From Panax quinquefolius (taxonomy: Eukaryota; Streptophyta; Magnoliopsida; Apiales; Araliaceae): DNA of 64,000 nt. The DNA is taken from NCBI GenBank assembly GCA_020205615.1, contig CM035170.1, positions 32,054,123 to 32,118,122 of the forward strand. Direction: 5' to 3'. Below the pieces are notes generated by a model. The model was not told the DNA's origin, made no database searches, and was given only the letters and a program-made list of their open reading frames with translations. Positions 44,471 to 56,773 of this stretch are shown in pieces (position 1 is the stretch's first letter; the number at the start of each line of letters is the position of its first letter). The position numbers and the translations under genes were made by a program.

Positions 44471-44803
44471 ACAAAACAAGGGTTAATTAACATGCAACAT
44501 ATTATCACTATACTTCACGACCGACCAATCAAATACCAAATAAACTTAGGTAGGTCATACTAGCGAAGAATTTCTGCTCTCCCTCCTAGTACTATTCTCA
44601 CATCTTAGCCAGGATCATATCCCTAAGCTCGATACTAAGCTGTGACTCGGACACCAACTTGTGTCAAGACCTCACATTAGTACTATCTATTTGCACATAA
44701 AGACTTTGGCCCCTACGGAGAGTCCGCTTTGCAGCATCCCCCATCAACAGAAGTCACCAAATGAGAGGCTCGGGGCTCTTCACACTTATGGCTCGATACC
44801 AAC
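44471..44803 (-). other. H leader with two primer-site-like stretches
   Basis: The leader TTAATTAACATGCAACATATTATC matches D near 36405. CCCTAAGCTCGATACTAAGCTGTGAC at 44622-44647 looks like a primer site joined to an LTR start. About 150 unrelated bases follow, then a second site GCTCGATACCAAC at 44791-44803 directly before the present LTR. The second is the one used by position. Confidence 0.55.
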
Positions 44804-47228
44804 CGTGACGCCCCCAAAATTAGGTATACGCCACCCATCTTGAGTCGCCACTTACATGGTACATAAATTCAAATACAACTTACTAATATAACTGCTGTGG
44901 TATAATACGACATAAACTATGAGTTTGAATACAAATATTGTCTACTAGATATTATACAAACTCAAAAGGAGTCCTCATTACAACTATTATCACACTATTT
45001 CACGTAATAGTGAGGACTATTAATGCTATCCTCTCGACCATTACTTCGCTCCCCGACTTCGTCCGGCTATGTTCTCATTTTCAAGAGAAAGCGGTGAAAG
45101 AAAGGGTGAGCTCAACTAGCCCAAGAAGAAAGAAATATTATGACTAAGATAATGCGTAATAAATTATCATTAGCCTTCAACATGATGTTAAACCGATAAA
45201 ATACAATAGACAACCGGTTTAATCGCAGCAATGAATAAGCAATCCATTAAAAGAGTCAAGTAGAGAATAAAGTCTACTATCTTTTAGGTTTTAAAAGGTT
45301 TTCATCAATTTTTATATTTGAGACTCAACTTTAATAAATAAACCACCACATCTAATCATCCTCGCACTACACGGCCAAGGATTTTCATCAAATTATCAAT
45401 GGTCACGACTATACCGAATCACCCCTGGTCATAATCATACCAAAATTATCCATCATCGTGCATTTACAGTGCCACCGAGGACTTTGTCACATCATTTATA
45501 TCAAGTCATGATTATACCTAATGATCCTCGGTCATAATCATACTAAGTTCATCTATGCACGTAAGCCAAAGATAACATAATATAACATGAGGATGATGAC
45601 AATGACATAGTAATTCAATAAAACAAGTTCAAGAATTATTTAATCCATGAATTATTAACGCCCAAATTGTCAACATGACATCGCTTCAGAGAGTAAAATT
45701 CAAGAATGATCGTAAGAATATTTCCATGAAAAGATATCGATGAATCGCAAATATCAAGGATATTCTACTAATTTCATGGAGTATAGAAGTCAAAGTTTTA
45801 ACCAACCGGGTATAATAAAGAATGGAATAACAAAAGAAATCACCATGCATGCTGCGATTTCGCGATGCGACAAAGTTATTCCAACATAATAATAATAACG
45901 GAACCAGTGTCGTGAAATTCACACAAGCGGGATGTTCCAATGTAATAATAAAGATGGAACCAGATCAGGTGTAAAACACACATGATAGGATATTCCAATG
46001 TAATAATAAAGACGGAACCAGTGGGTGTAAAACACATGCATGTGATGTTCCAATGTAATAATAAAGACGGAACTGTGTCAGGTGTAAAAACACATGCATG
46101 TGATGTTCCAATGTAATAATAGAAGAATGTCACCAAGTATAGGGTAAACCACAGATACAAAAGTTATTCCAATGTAATAATAAGCAATGGAATAATATAA
46201 GGATTTCACCAAGTATAGGGGTATGCCGTGATACAAAAGTTATGTATAGGGTATGCCACTTTTACAAAAGTTATTCCAATGTAATAATAGTGAATGGAAT
46301 AATGTAAGTTCTCTTCAAGAAGAAAGAATAACACCCCCACCGTAAAAAAGAATCGAATATAGAAGTAGTGAAGAAGTAGAATAATACTCTTCTTCTTTCT
46401 ATAACTTTTTCTCTATAGCTTCTCTCTATAATTTCTCTCTCTAGAGTTTCAATGAATTCGTAAAGAAAATAATGAAGGAATGAGCTTCTATTTATAGAAA
46501 ATGGAATGCATAAGTAACTAATCCATGAACGGTCCAGATTGATTTACTTTAATCTGACGGTCCATATTTAAAGAAAAATCTTTAAATAAAATATAATATA
46601 TTCTATTTATATAAAAACATTTTACTATGCAAACACTATGCAATACTATGCAAAACACTATGCAAAATACTATGCAACACTATGCATAATAAAATATAAT
46701 ATATTCTATTTATAGAATAACTTTAATAAAGTATTCTATTTTATATAAAGATGTTTCGCTTTTATTACGTTAATAATACGAATAAAACAAAACGTCATTA
46801 TCATTATAATAATTCATATTATTAATCGACAATAATGGAATCAAACCGAGTGACTTTCACATAAGCATCAATAATCAATACCGTGTGTTACTATGCAACC
46901 ACACGACATCGTACTTTTTACTACCGAGTAGTTCAACAAAGAACCACAGTAAAACTTCCGCCATTATTTCAATAAAATATTTTTGTCATTTTCTCAATCC
47001 GGCTAATAATTAATTGTGCTGGGTCCACCAATGATTGAGTAGTTGTATGAATATTCCTCGCTAAACCTAATATTCCCAGACCAATCGAATATAATATAAC
47101 CACTTGCATACTTTGCAAAATTTATAAATACTACCCACAACTATAATATTATCTCAAATTCACACCATAATATTAAAAATTATTTCGACAAAATTTAAAT
47201 CTTTATTGATAAAATCTGGGGTCTCACA
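44804..47228 (-). repeat. 5' LTR of element H
   Basis: CGTGACGCCCCCAAAATTAGG (first base changed from T) to GGGTCTCACA, 2425 bp. Very close to the 3' LTR; the differences are short and often at CAG/CTG sites. TATA box reversed at 46488-46497. Confidence 0.9.
45880..46300. repeat. hairpin array TTCCA-AATAATA-TGGAA in the H 5' LTR
   Basis: Same array as 39240-39665, here better paired: GTTCCA...TGGAAC (45934), GTTCC...GGAAC (46047), TTATTCCA...TGGAATAA (46163 and 46271). Confidence 0.75.
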
Positions 47229-47233
47229 ATAAA

Positions 47234-48679
47234 AGTTCAAAGACTTTTATACTTGAGAAATTATGCTTCTTTGTAAGCAGATAGTAAATTGTGTTTAGAT
47301 CAAATAATGCTTCTGTGTAAGCAAATATGTAAATTATGCACTATTATAAAAGTTTAAATAACTTTTATATTTTGTGTGAAAAGATGCTTCTTGAATAAGC
47401 AAATAAGTCAATTTTAGCTTTTACTCAAAAATGCTTCTGTTTAAGCAGATATATAATTTAATGCAAATTTATAAAGAAATATTTATTCTTTATGGAGTAA
47501 AGAAAAAGTCAGTTTAAATAACTTTTAGAGTGAAAATGCTTCTGAGTAAGCAAATAAGTTATTTTAAACTTTGAATCAAATATGCTTCTATTTAAGCAGA
47601 TATATTCACCTAAGTTTATGAAATAAAAGTTTAAATAACTTTTATATTATGCAACAAGTATTTTATGAATAAATAAATTTATGAACAAATACTTGTGATG
47701 ATAGATATCAAATATAATAAATAAAGCAGTCTTGATATAACAAATATTATTTTTTTAACTCAAATAATATATAAGAATATTTTATCTATTATATGAACTT
47801 TTATAAATAGTGTCACTTGGTACTATAAGGAATCGTACGGTCGGATTCCTCTCCGTAGAGGTTTATCTCCGTAGCCTTGTGGCGCCCAAGTATAACATAA
47901 TTTATAATTTTTACAATTGATATTTATATAAATATTTTCAATAGATCACTACGATTCTCAAATCCGGTTTGGATGACTACTCTTATTGGAGCAGTATCTC
48001 AGTGTTGTTTTGAGCTATCAAGTGTCGTATCTATTTTACGATATTTATATAAATAATATCAATAAAAGGTTACTGAACATTATAAGGAATCGTACGGTTG
48101 GATTTCTCTCCGTAGAGGTTTATCTCCGTAGCCTTTCATGCGCCAAGTATCCTTTTATTTGATAAATAGATGAAATATAGATATATAGAATTGTGTAGAA
48201 CAATTTATATTTGTATATCTATAAATATAAATAAGCAAGAGATAATTCAAATAAATAAATCAAATAACTTATCTCAATTTACTTAGACCAATTTCCTCTT
48301 CTCAAATAATTAGAACTTTTGTAAGAAAAGAGAGAAATCTTTTTAGAGAGAGGGTATGTGGGAGAGAAAATAAGCTTTTCTTTGTAAGTGAATTGGCAAA
48401 ATGAAAAGGAAAGAAATGCCTCCTATTTATAGATTTTTGAAGTCAGTGGCAAACTGGTAATTTTGAAAATTTGATTTTAAGATCAATGGCTAGGATTGCT
48501 TGGATTTAAAATGAATGGTTCGGATAAAAAGAGAAGACACGGATTGCCAAATGTTCAGTCTTCAATTTTTCGCCTGAGCCAAAATCAGCTAACATATCAT
48601 TTATTATTTAAAATAAATTCGGTCAAAGTGGAAGAAATGAGCAGCTGGCCATGTATATACTATATGACAGCACATGCAT
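47234..48679 (-). repeat. copia array LTR1, part two, truncated
   Basis: Continues LTR1 after element H and follows LTR2 (52132-53575) to CACATGCA. There it jumps to internal sequence TAAAAGCTCCCC, so about 1 kb, including the LTR end and polypurine tract, is deleted. Two copies of an AAGGAATCGTACGG...CTCCGTAG block occur at 47828 and 48087. Confidence 0.85.
48423..48432 (-). promoter_or_regulatory. TATA box of copia array LTR1
   Basis: The minus strand reads CTATAAATAGG, conserved in LTR3 (61794-61803) and nearly in LTR2 (53318-53327, CTATTTATAT on the plus strand). It is followed in transcription direction by CTTTC/GAGAG-rich sequence. Likely promoter of the element. Confidence 0.6.
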
Positions 48680-49093
48680 AAAAGCTCCCCCCTCAATTTA
48701 TGCAATCATCAAAAAAATTTAAATTTTTTGAAAAACTAACATGCAACAATATATAACAGTTATTTTTCTTCTCCCCAATAATATTTTTCTTCTCCCCCTT
48801 TGTCATCATAAAAAAATGGGGGGAAAGAATAGTATAAATTACTTTTCAAAACCTGCAGAAGAAGAGAATAGCAAAAAAAAAAATTCTTTTTAAAAAAAAA
48901 AAATAGTTGCCTCTTACAAGATTTGAATTTGTGTGGTTTCCTTTCATTGATCAAAATTACTATACAATAATGGAGATTATTTACTTTTAGATTTATAGAA
49001 ATAATAAAAAAATATTCTTCATTAAATCTATTATATATATATATATATGTTTTAAAGAGAATAAATTTAAATATTAAATATATTCTTTAAAAG

Positions 49094-49131
<38 letters not shown>

Positions 49132-49229
49132 AAAATTATTTATATGTACATAAAAATATTTATATAGACATATATATATATATATATATAGAATAAATAA
49201 TTATGAGAAAAATTGACATGTGTCACTTA
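48680..49229 (-). other. 3' noncoding part, first internal region
   Basis: AT-rich sequence with homopurine runs (48840-48905) and TA repeats (49033-49048, 49103-49128, 49170-49190). It parallels 54604-55065. No gene. Confidence 0.5.
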
Positions 49230-51279
49230 TACTTGTATTTGACCTGTATAGTTAGAATCTTTTTCACCTTATTTTATTTGTACTCTTAGGAAGCTATTTA
49301 TTTCTTCCTTCATGCTCATTTTAAAAACCTTACTCTTGCTTTCATCATTTCACAAAGTAATATCAATAGACCCAACAATGATGTTGTCAGTTATTTTTAG
49401 TAGAGCCAGCTTCAAGACATACCTGCAACATTTATCAATTTCAAGAACTGGTACCCTTTAATAAGAAGGGTCCTTTGGGTGAGTTATACATTTTGTATAA
49501 GGAACATTTATGTTTTCCTTTACAAAAATGGGTACAGGATAATCAATCTTAGTAGATACGAACATTTTATGAGTAGCAGGTCTATAAGATGCATGATTTA
49601 TTCTATTATTATATCCTTAAAAACTTTGATGAAAATTTCTATGTGATTTTTTACTTTTATTATAAAACTCTTTCCTTGTATTAATAATTGGTGCAATGTA
49701 TGTTCCTTTAGGCACCCAAATCATTTTTCCTTTATAATTTCCATTTCAAGCATTACACATATGAAAAGAATGACCATTCTGTTACAGTAAGAACATTTAG
49801 TAAATGGAGATGTATAATTTTCTTTTTCTTTACTTGTAACATGATAAAGTCCATTATTTTTACTAAATTCTCCAATGTATCCTAATCCTTCTTTGTTAAA
49901 TCCACATCTTTGTTGATTAATCATGACATCAAGGTTTTCTTTTCCTTTTGTGAATTTAAGAACTATAAAATTTAAATCATCACGTTCTTTAGTTAAAATA
50001 TTAATTTGATCTATTAAAGAAGAATCTTCATTTTGTTTTTCTAATTCTATCTTTAGAGATGCATTTTTAAAATTGAGATTTTTAATATCTTCACTTAACA
50101 CTTGATTTTTCATTTGAGTATTTTCATTAATTACAGCAAGTGTTGAATTTTCTATTTCAAGATTTTTATTTATTCTTTTAAATTGTTCTAATTCTTCTTT
50201 TAAGAAATCACTTTCCAAGTTTACTTTATTTAAACTTTCATTAGTTATAATCAAGTTTGCATTTTCGATTTCTAGATTTTGTTAATTTTAATTAATTTTT
50301 CTATTAAAATCTTTAACTCAATAAAATTTTCTTTAATAATTTTATTATCTTCATGTAAACAATTATACGCTTCTTGTAGTTCTTGATGTTTTTTCATTTA
50401 TATTATCTAAGGTATGCATAACAAATGAAGTACTAGATAATTGATGTTCAAAATGTGCCTCGAGATCTTGGTGATGACACATTGTTTCGCCATTGCTACA
50501 TGATTTGCAATTTCCTCAAATTTGTTCAAAGAACTTCTTCATCATATCTTTCTTGATTTATAAGTAACTCTTTGAAAGCAATTCTTTTCCCTCTGATATT
50601 TGTATCTGATCCTGTTTTTTCGACTAACATGTCGACTTCGTGGGCATGCAGATTTCCAATAAGGCAATCAAGAGGATAAGTAGTTAGATCTTGTCTTTCC
50701 TTAATAGCAATAACTTTCATTTTCCAGATGGATGGAAGGGCTTTGAGAATTCTTCTGTTTTTCTCATTAGTTGTATATGCCTTCCCCAGATGTTCTAGTT
50801 CATCAATGATTCTGGAAAACCGTGTTTCCATATCAATGATCTTTTCACCTTCTCTTCGACTTGAAACTTTCATACTCCCCGGATTAGAGCATCTTTTACG
50901 GTTTCTTTGATATGATTGGTTCCTTCATAGGTTAGAATCAATTTTTCCCAAATTTCTTTTGCATTCTTGCGATTCTTGACTCTTTTGTATTCTTTTCAAT
51001 GAGACCACCGTCAAAGACTTGTTCAAATTAGGGATGCTGATGTTCATAGCCTTTTCAAAGATCGAGATTGAATTCATCAACATCTTTTTCAACGATTTTT
51101 TCTCCCATGATCATTGTTGGAACTTTTACACCTTGTTCTATTAAAAGCCAAACTTTGATTCCTTGTGATTTGGCATAGATTCTGAATCTACTCTTCCATG
51201 TGGCAAAGTTTGTACCATCAAATAGTGGAGGTCTGGTCATTGATAGTCCTTCTCCGCAATCAATAGCATTGTAGGTCAT
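49230..51279 (-). pseudogene. gag of the copia array, first copy
   Basis: ATG at 51279: GLSMTRPPLFDGTNFATWKS and FRIYAKSQGIKVWLLIEQGV, the N-terminus of SIRE/Maximus-type copia gag. Then 50873-50526 with GEKIIDMETRFSRIIDELEH, RRILKALPSIWKMKV and TTYPLDCLIGNLHAHE (UBN2 gag domain). Then a long coiled-coil part (50254-49800) rich in N, E and K, and CSYCNR, the first half of a CX2CX4HX4C knuckle whose rest is out of frame. The tail continues toward 49230 with VSTKIDYPVPIFVKEN-like sequence. Frameshifts lie between the parts. No protease or RT follows. Confidence 0.8.
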
Positions 51280-51337
51280 AGATGGATCTACTCTTAGGTA
51301 TGCCAGTATTTACTTAACAAACAAGTTAAAGAGCACT

Positions 51338-51350
51338 GCTCTGATACCAA
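51338..51350 (-). other. primer binding site, first copia unit
   Basis: The minus strand reads TTGGTATCAGAGC, the standard tRNA-Met primer site, one base from LTR2. Confidence 0.9.
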
Positions 51351-51351
51351 T

Positions 51352-53649
51352 TGAAAGTCTAATAATAATCTAGAAGGGGAGGGGTTGAATAAATTATTAC
51401 AGATTAAAAATTATCTTAGGCCTTTTTGATTTTTTGTATAACTAATTTGCAGTGTTAGAAATTAATATGCAAGACAGTAAAAAATCAATCACACAATGTA
51501 CAGAGATTTGTCTAGTTCACAACATAAATCCGGGTATGCTGCTACGTCCAGTCTCAAGCTCCTCTCCAGGACTTGAGATCCTATTACTATCAGTAATAAA
51601 TACTCCTTCAACAGGCGGGGAAGCCTTTACAAAGTTTTATAGTCAAACTTCCAACTGTTCCCAACTAATCTATCTTGGACAAAGAAGTTCTCCCGCGCCC
51701 TCCTCAAGTTTAGTTGTACCTCCTTTGAGTTCGATTCTATTCTATGATCCGGTCTTGAAACAATGACCTCTTCCTCACCTCACAAGTACACTAGAGACCC
51801 AACTTCTTACCGACCTCTAAGACTTTGGTCTTGGTCGAAGAATTACTCGTCTTTCTCACAGGTACATAAAATAAACTAACTCTAACCCTTTCTCTTTTTA
51901 CAAATTATTTTACAACAATATGCTTCTCAAATAAGCAGATAAGAATTTAGTACAGATTGATGCTTCTAAAATAAGCAGATAAGAATTTAGTATAGATTGA
52001 TGCTTCTCAAATAAGCAGATAAGAATTTAGTACATATGAATGCTTCTTACATAAGCAGATATAATTTAGTACAGATTGATGTTTCTCAAATAAGCAGATA
52101 TCAATTAAAGATCAAATATAGTTATAAAAGTTCAAAGACTTTTATACTTGAGAAATTATGCTTCTTTGTAAGCAGATAGTAAATTGTGCTTAGATCAAAT
52201 AATGCTTTTGTGTAAGCAAATATGTAAATTATGCACTATTATATAAGTTTAAATAACTTTTATATTTTGTGTGAAAATATACTTCTTGAATAAGCAAATA
52301 AGTCAATTTTAGCTTTTACTCAAAAATGCTTCTGTTTAAGCAGATATATAATTTAATGCAAATTTATAAAGAAATATTTATTCTTTATGGAGTAAAGAAA
52401 AAGTCAGTTTAAATAACTTTTAGAGTGAGAATGCTTCTGAGTGAGCAAATAAGTTATTTTAAACTTTGAATCAAATATGCTTCTATTTAAGCAGATATAT
52501 TCAATTAAGTTTATGAAATAAAAGTTTAAATAACTTTTATATTATGCAACAAGTATTTTATGAATAAATAAATTTATGAACAAATACTTGTGATGATAGA
52601 TATCAAGTATAATAAATAAAGAAGTCTTGATATAACAAATATTATTTGTTTAACTCAAATAATATATAAGAATATTTTATCTATTATGGGAACTTTTATA
52701 AATAGTGTCACTTGGTACTATAAGGAATCATACGGTCGGATTCCTCTCCGTAGAGGTTTATCGCCGTAGCCTTGCGGCGCCCAAGTATAACAGAATTCAT
52801 AATTTTCACAATTGATATTTATATAAATATTTTCAATAGATCACTACGATTCTCAAATCCGGTTCGGATGACTACTCTTTTTGGAGCAGTATCTCAGTGT
52901 TGTTTTGAGCTATCAAGTGTCGTATCTATTTTACGATATTTATATAAATAATATCAATAAAAGGTTACTGAAGACTATAAGGAATTGTACGGTTGGATTC
53001 CTCTCCGTAGAGGTTTATCTCCGTAGCCTTGCGGCGCCCAAGTATCCTTTTATTTGATAAATAGATGAAATATAGATATATAGAATTGTGTAGAACAATT
53101 TATATTTGTATATCTATAAATATAAATAAGCAAGAGATAATTCAAATAAATAAATCAAATAACTTATCTCAATTTACTTAGACCAATTTTCTCTTCTCAA
53201 ATAATTAGTACTTTTGTAAGAAGAGAGAGAAAGCTTTTTAGAGAGAGAGTATGTGGGAGAGAAAATAAGCTTTTCTTTGTAAGTGAATTGGCAAAATGAA
53301 AAGGAAAGAAATGCCTCCTATTTATATATTTTTGAAGTCAGTGGGAAACTGGTAATTTTGAAAATCTGATTTTAAGATCAATGGCTAGGATTGCTTGGAT
53401 TTAAAATGAATGGTTCAGATAAAAAGAGAAGACACGAATTGCCAAATGTTCAGTCTTCAATTTTCCACCTGGGCCGAAATCAACCAACATATCATTTATT
53501 ATTTAAAATAAATTCGGTCAAAGTGGAAGAAATGAGCAGCTGGCCATGTATATACTATATGACAGCACATGCATTCAATTAGTATATATTATTATATTAT
53601 AAGGCATGTATGCATATTAGTACATATATAAATATAGTACATGCATTTG

Positions 53650-53714
<65 letters not shown>

Positions 53715-53798
53715 TCATATATATTACACACTATGCATTTAATACTTCCAATGTTATACTAGCTTTTGTCCTCAATATTTTGCCAACACATTAATATA

Positions 53799-53850
<52 letters not shown>

Positions 53851-54558
53851 GAAATTATATATATTTATATGATATGCACACACACACACACACACATTTA
53901 ATGTATATATGTTATAAATGCATATTAAACAATTTTGCATTTAATGACTAATTGACTACATGTTTGAAATTTCCCACAAGCTTAAAACAAATGCTAGCTC
54001 ATACTTATATACTCTATTTTGAAAAAAAGAATGCATTCATGGTTTGAATATAATTAATGTTCACAATAAAAGCTAGTATTAATTCAGTTAACAAGCCAAC
54101 TAATATAGTCTCACAGTTTTTATAAAGGCTAGCATTCAAGTCCCACGGTTTATAGTCCCAAAATGTTTGTCACTTTAATAACTTTGGTAGCACACTTTTT
54201 CTTTGCACGCATGATATTTAAATAATAAAATTAACTAGAAACTAAATAAAAGATGCCCACAATTAAAAATAATTTAATCAACATTTTCATCCTCTTTCTA
54301 AATTTGGTCAAACAAGCATTTGACAATCAACATATAACTTTTTGTCCCACAATGCATGACCCAATTGATTTAACATTTTAAACATCAAGATCAAGATAAT
54401 CAATTAAATAAGATTTAGAAAATATTTTTGGTCAAAATAAATAAGATAATTAAAACAATTAAAATATAAATCCTATGGAGAGGATTCTACCCTTTTAATT
54501 AATTTATTTACTAATTATTGTTATCATCAAAATAAAACTAAAAGTTGGAGACCCAACA
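51352..54558 (-). repeat. copia array LTR2 (complete)
   Basis: TGAAAGTCTAATAATAATC to GAGACCCAACA, 3207 bp. It is the 5' LTR of the first unit (primer site on its left) and the 3' LTR of the second (polypurine tract on its right). It includes the hairpin array 51920-52500, the doubled AAGGAATCGTACGG block (52722 and 52980), TA runs (53656-53711, 53803-53847) and a CA run (53877-53896). Confidence 0.9.
51920..52500. repeat. array of TGCTT-loop-AAGCA hairpins
   Basis: Eleven copies of (A)TGCTTCTNNNNTAAGCAGAT, spaced about 40-105 bp. TGCTT and AAGCA are complementary, with a loop of seven or eight variable bases (CTCAAAT, CTTACAT, CTGTTT...). Between them are further inverted repeats such as ATAAAAGTTCAAAGACTTTTAT (arms ATAAAAGT/ACTTTTAT, near 52127). 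Homologous arrays are at 37977-38160 plus 47265-47610 (LTR1) and 60441-60970 (LTR3). Confidence 0.8.
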
Positions 54559-54573
54559 ATCTCCCCCTTTTTG
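54559..54573 (-). other. polypurine tract, second copia unit
   Basis: The minus strand reads AAAAAGGGGGAGAT against the LTR2 end, the typical copia tract. Confidence 0.85.
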
Positions 54574-55100
54574 ATGATGACAATCAACTAAAAATATTTT
54601 CCATAAAAGCTCCCCCTCAATTTATGCAATCATCAAAAAAATTAAATTTTTGAAAAACTAACATGCAACAATATATAACAGTTATTTTTCTTCTCCCCAA
54701 TAATATTTTTCTTCTCCCCTTTTGTCATCATAAAAAAATGGGGGGAAAGAATAGTATAAATTACTTTTCAAAACCTGTAGAAGAAGAGAATAACAAAAAA
54801 AAATTTCTTTTTTTTAAAAAAAAATTTCTTTTTAAAAAAAAAAAAAAATAGTTGCCTCTTGCAAGATTTGAATTTGTGTGGTTGCCTTTCATTGATCAAA
54901 ATTACTATACAATAATGGAGATTATTTACTTTTAGATTTATAGAAATAATAAAAAAATATTCTTCATTAAATCTATTATATATATATATATATTTAAAAA
55001 TATTTATATGTACATAAAAATATTTATATAGACATATATATATATAGAATAAATAATTATGAGAAAAATTGACATGTGTCACTTATACTTGTATTTGACC
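54574..55100 (-). other. 3' noncoding part, second internal region
   Basis: Matches 48680-49229 with shorter TA runs. It begins with about 30 bp lacking in the first copy because of the deletion there. Homopurine and homopyrimidine runs at 54796-54850. No gene. Confidence 0.5.
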
Positions 55101-55199
55101 TATATAGTCAGAATCTTTTTCACCTTATTTCATTTGTACTTTTAGGAAGCTATTTTTTCTTCCTTCATGCTCATTTTAAAAACCTTACTCTTGCTTTCA

Positions 55200-56575
55200 T
55201 CATTTCACAAAGTAATATAAATAGACCCAACAATTATGTTGTCAGTTATTTTTAGTAGAGCCAGCTTCAAGACATACCTGCAACATTTATCATTTTCAAG
55301 AACTGGTACCCTTTAATAAGAAGGGTCCTTTGGGTGAGTTATCCATTTTGTATAAGGAACATTTGTGTTTTCCTTTACAAAAATGGGTACAGGATAATCA
55401 ATCTTAGTAGATACGAGCATTTTATAAGTAGCAGGTCTATAAGATGCATGATTTATTCTATTATTATATCCTTAAAAACTTTGATGAAAATTTCTATGAG
55501 ATTTTTTACTTTTATTATAAAACTCTTTCATTGTATTAATAATTGGTGCAATGTATGTTCCTTTAGGCACCCAAATCATTTTTCCTTTATAATTTCCATT
55601 TCGAGCATTACACATATGAAAAGAATGACCATTTCTGTTACAGTAAGAAAATTTAGTAAATGGAGATGTATAATTTTCTTTTTCTTTACTTGTAACATGA
55701 TAAAGTCCTTTATTTTTACTAAATTCTCCAATGTATCCTAATTCTTCTTTGTTAAATCCACATCTTTGTTGATTAATCATGACATCAAGGTTTTCTTTTC
55801 CTTTTGTGAATTTAAGAACTATAAAATTTAAATCATCACGTTCTTTAGTTAAAATATTAATTTGATCTATTAAAGAAGAATCTTCATTTTGTTTTTCTAA
55901 TTCTATCTTTAGAGATGCATTTTTAAAATTGAGATTTTTAATATCTTCACTTTACACTTGATTTTTCATTTGAGTATTTTCATTAATTACAATGCTAAGT
56001 GTTGAATTTTCTATTTCAAGATTTTATTTATTCTTTTAAATTGTTCTAATTCTTCTTTTAAGAAATCATTTTCCAAGTTTACTTTATTTAAACTTTCATT
56101 AGTTATAATCAAGTTTGCATTTTCGATTTCTAGATTTTTGTTAATTTTAATTAATTTTTCTATTAAAATCTTTAACTCAATAAAATTTTCTTTAATAATT
56201 TTATTATCTTCATGTAAACAATTATACGCTTCTTGTAGTTCATGATGTTTTTCATTTATATTATCTAAGGTATGCATAACAAATGAAGTACTAGATAATT
56301 GATGTTCAAAATGTACCTCAGATCTTGGTGATGACTCATTGTTTGCCATTAAGCATGATTTTGCAATTTCTCAAACTTGTTCAAAGAACTTCTTCATCAT
56401 ATCTTTCTTGATTTATAAGTAACTCTTTGAAAGCAATTCTTTTCCCTCTGATATTTGTATCTGATCCTGTTTTTTCGACTAACTTGTCGACTTCGTGGGC
56501 ATGCAGATTTCCAATAAGGCAATCAAGAGGATAAGTAGTTAGATCTTGTCTTTCCTTAATAGCAATAACTTTCAT
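55200..56575 (-). pseudogene. gag of the copia array, second copy, C-terminal part
   Basis: 56575-56381 carries TTYPLDCLIGNLHAHEVDK. 56349-56011 reads MANNESSPRSEVHFEHQ, then a coiled coil (EENFIELKILIEKL-type helices). 55780-55472 has CSYCNRNGHSFHMC-type knuckle sequence complete (FSYC in this copy, so the first cysteine is changed to phenylalanine) followed by MIWVPKGTYIAPIINTMKEF. A further in-frame part (to about 55200) includes VSTKIDYPVPIFVKENTN with stops. The N-terminus is at 59529-59795 beyond the solo LTR. Confidence 0.75.
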
Positions 56576-56773
56576 TTTCCAGATGGATGGAATGGCTTTG
56601 AGAATTCTTCTGTTTTTCTCATTAGTTGTATATGCCTTCCCCAGATGTTCTAGTTCATCAATGATTACGAAAACCGTGTTTCCATATCAATGATCTTTTC
56701 ACCTTCTTCCAAATTTTGAAACTTTCATACTCTCGGATTAGAGCATCTTTTCTGGTTTCTTTGATATGAGTGG

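Larger units (their letters stand above)
38182..47233 (-). mobile_element. gypsy element H, complete with target duplication, non-autonomous
   Basis: Two LTRs (38187-40583 and 44804-47228), a polypurine tract at the left inner border and a primer site at the right inner border define a minus-strand element of 9042 bp. The duplication ATAAA is exact (38182-38186 and 47229-47233), and the uninterrupted site TAGTTATAAAAGTTC is present in LTR2 near 52120. The internal region has no intact gene: an LTR-like repeat block and scraps of gag and protease. It must have been moved by proteins from a relative. It is among the youngest insertions here. Confidence 0.9.

Noticed and set aside
51920..52500. 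CRISPR-like array (regular repeats with variable spacers)
   Set aside because: The repeats are degenerate and unevenly spaced, present in each copia LTR, and the host is a plant; there are no cas genes.
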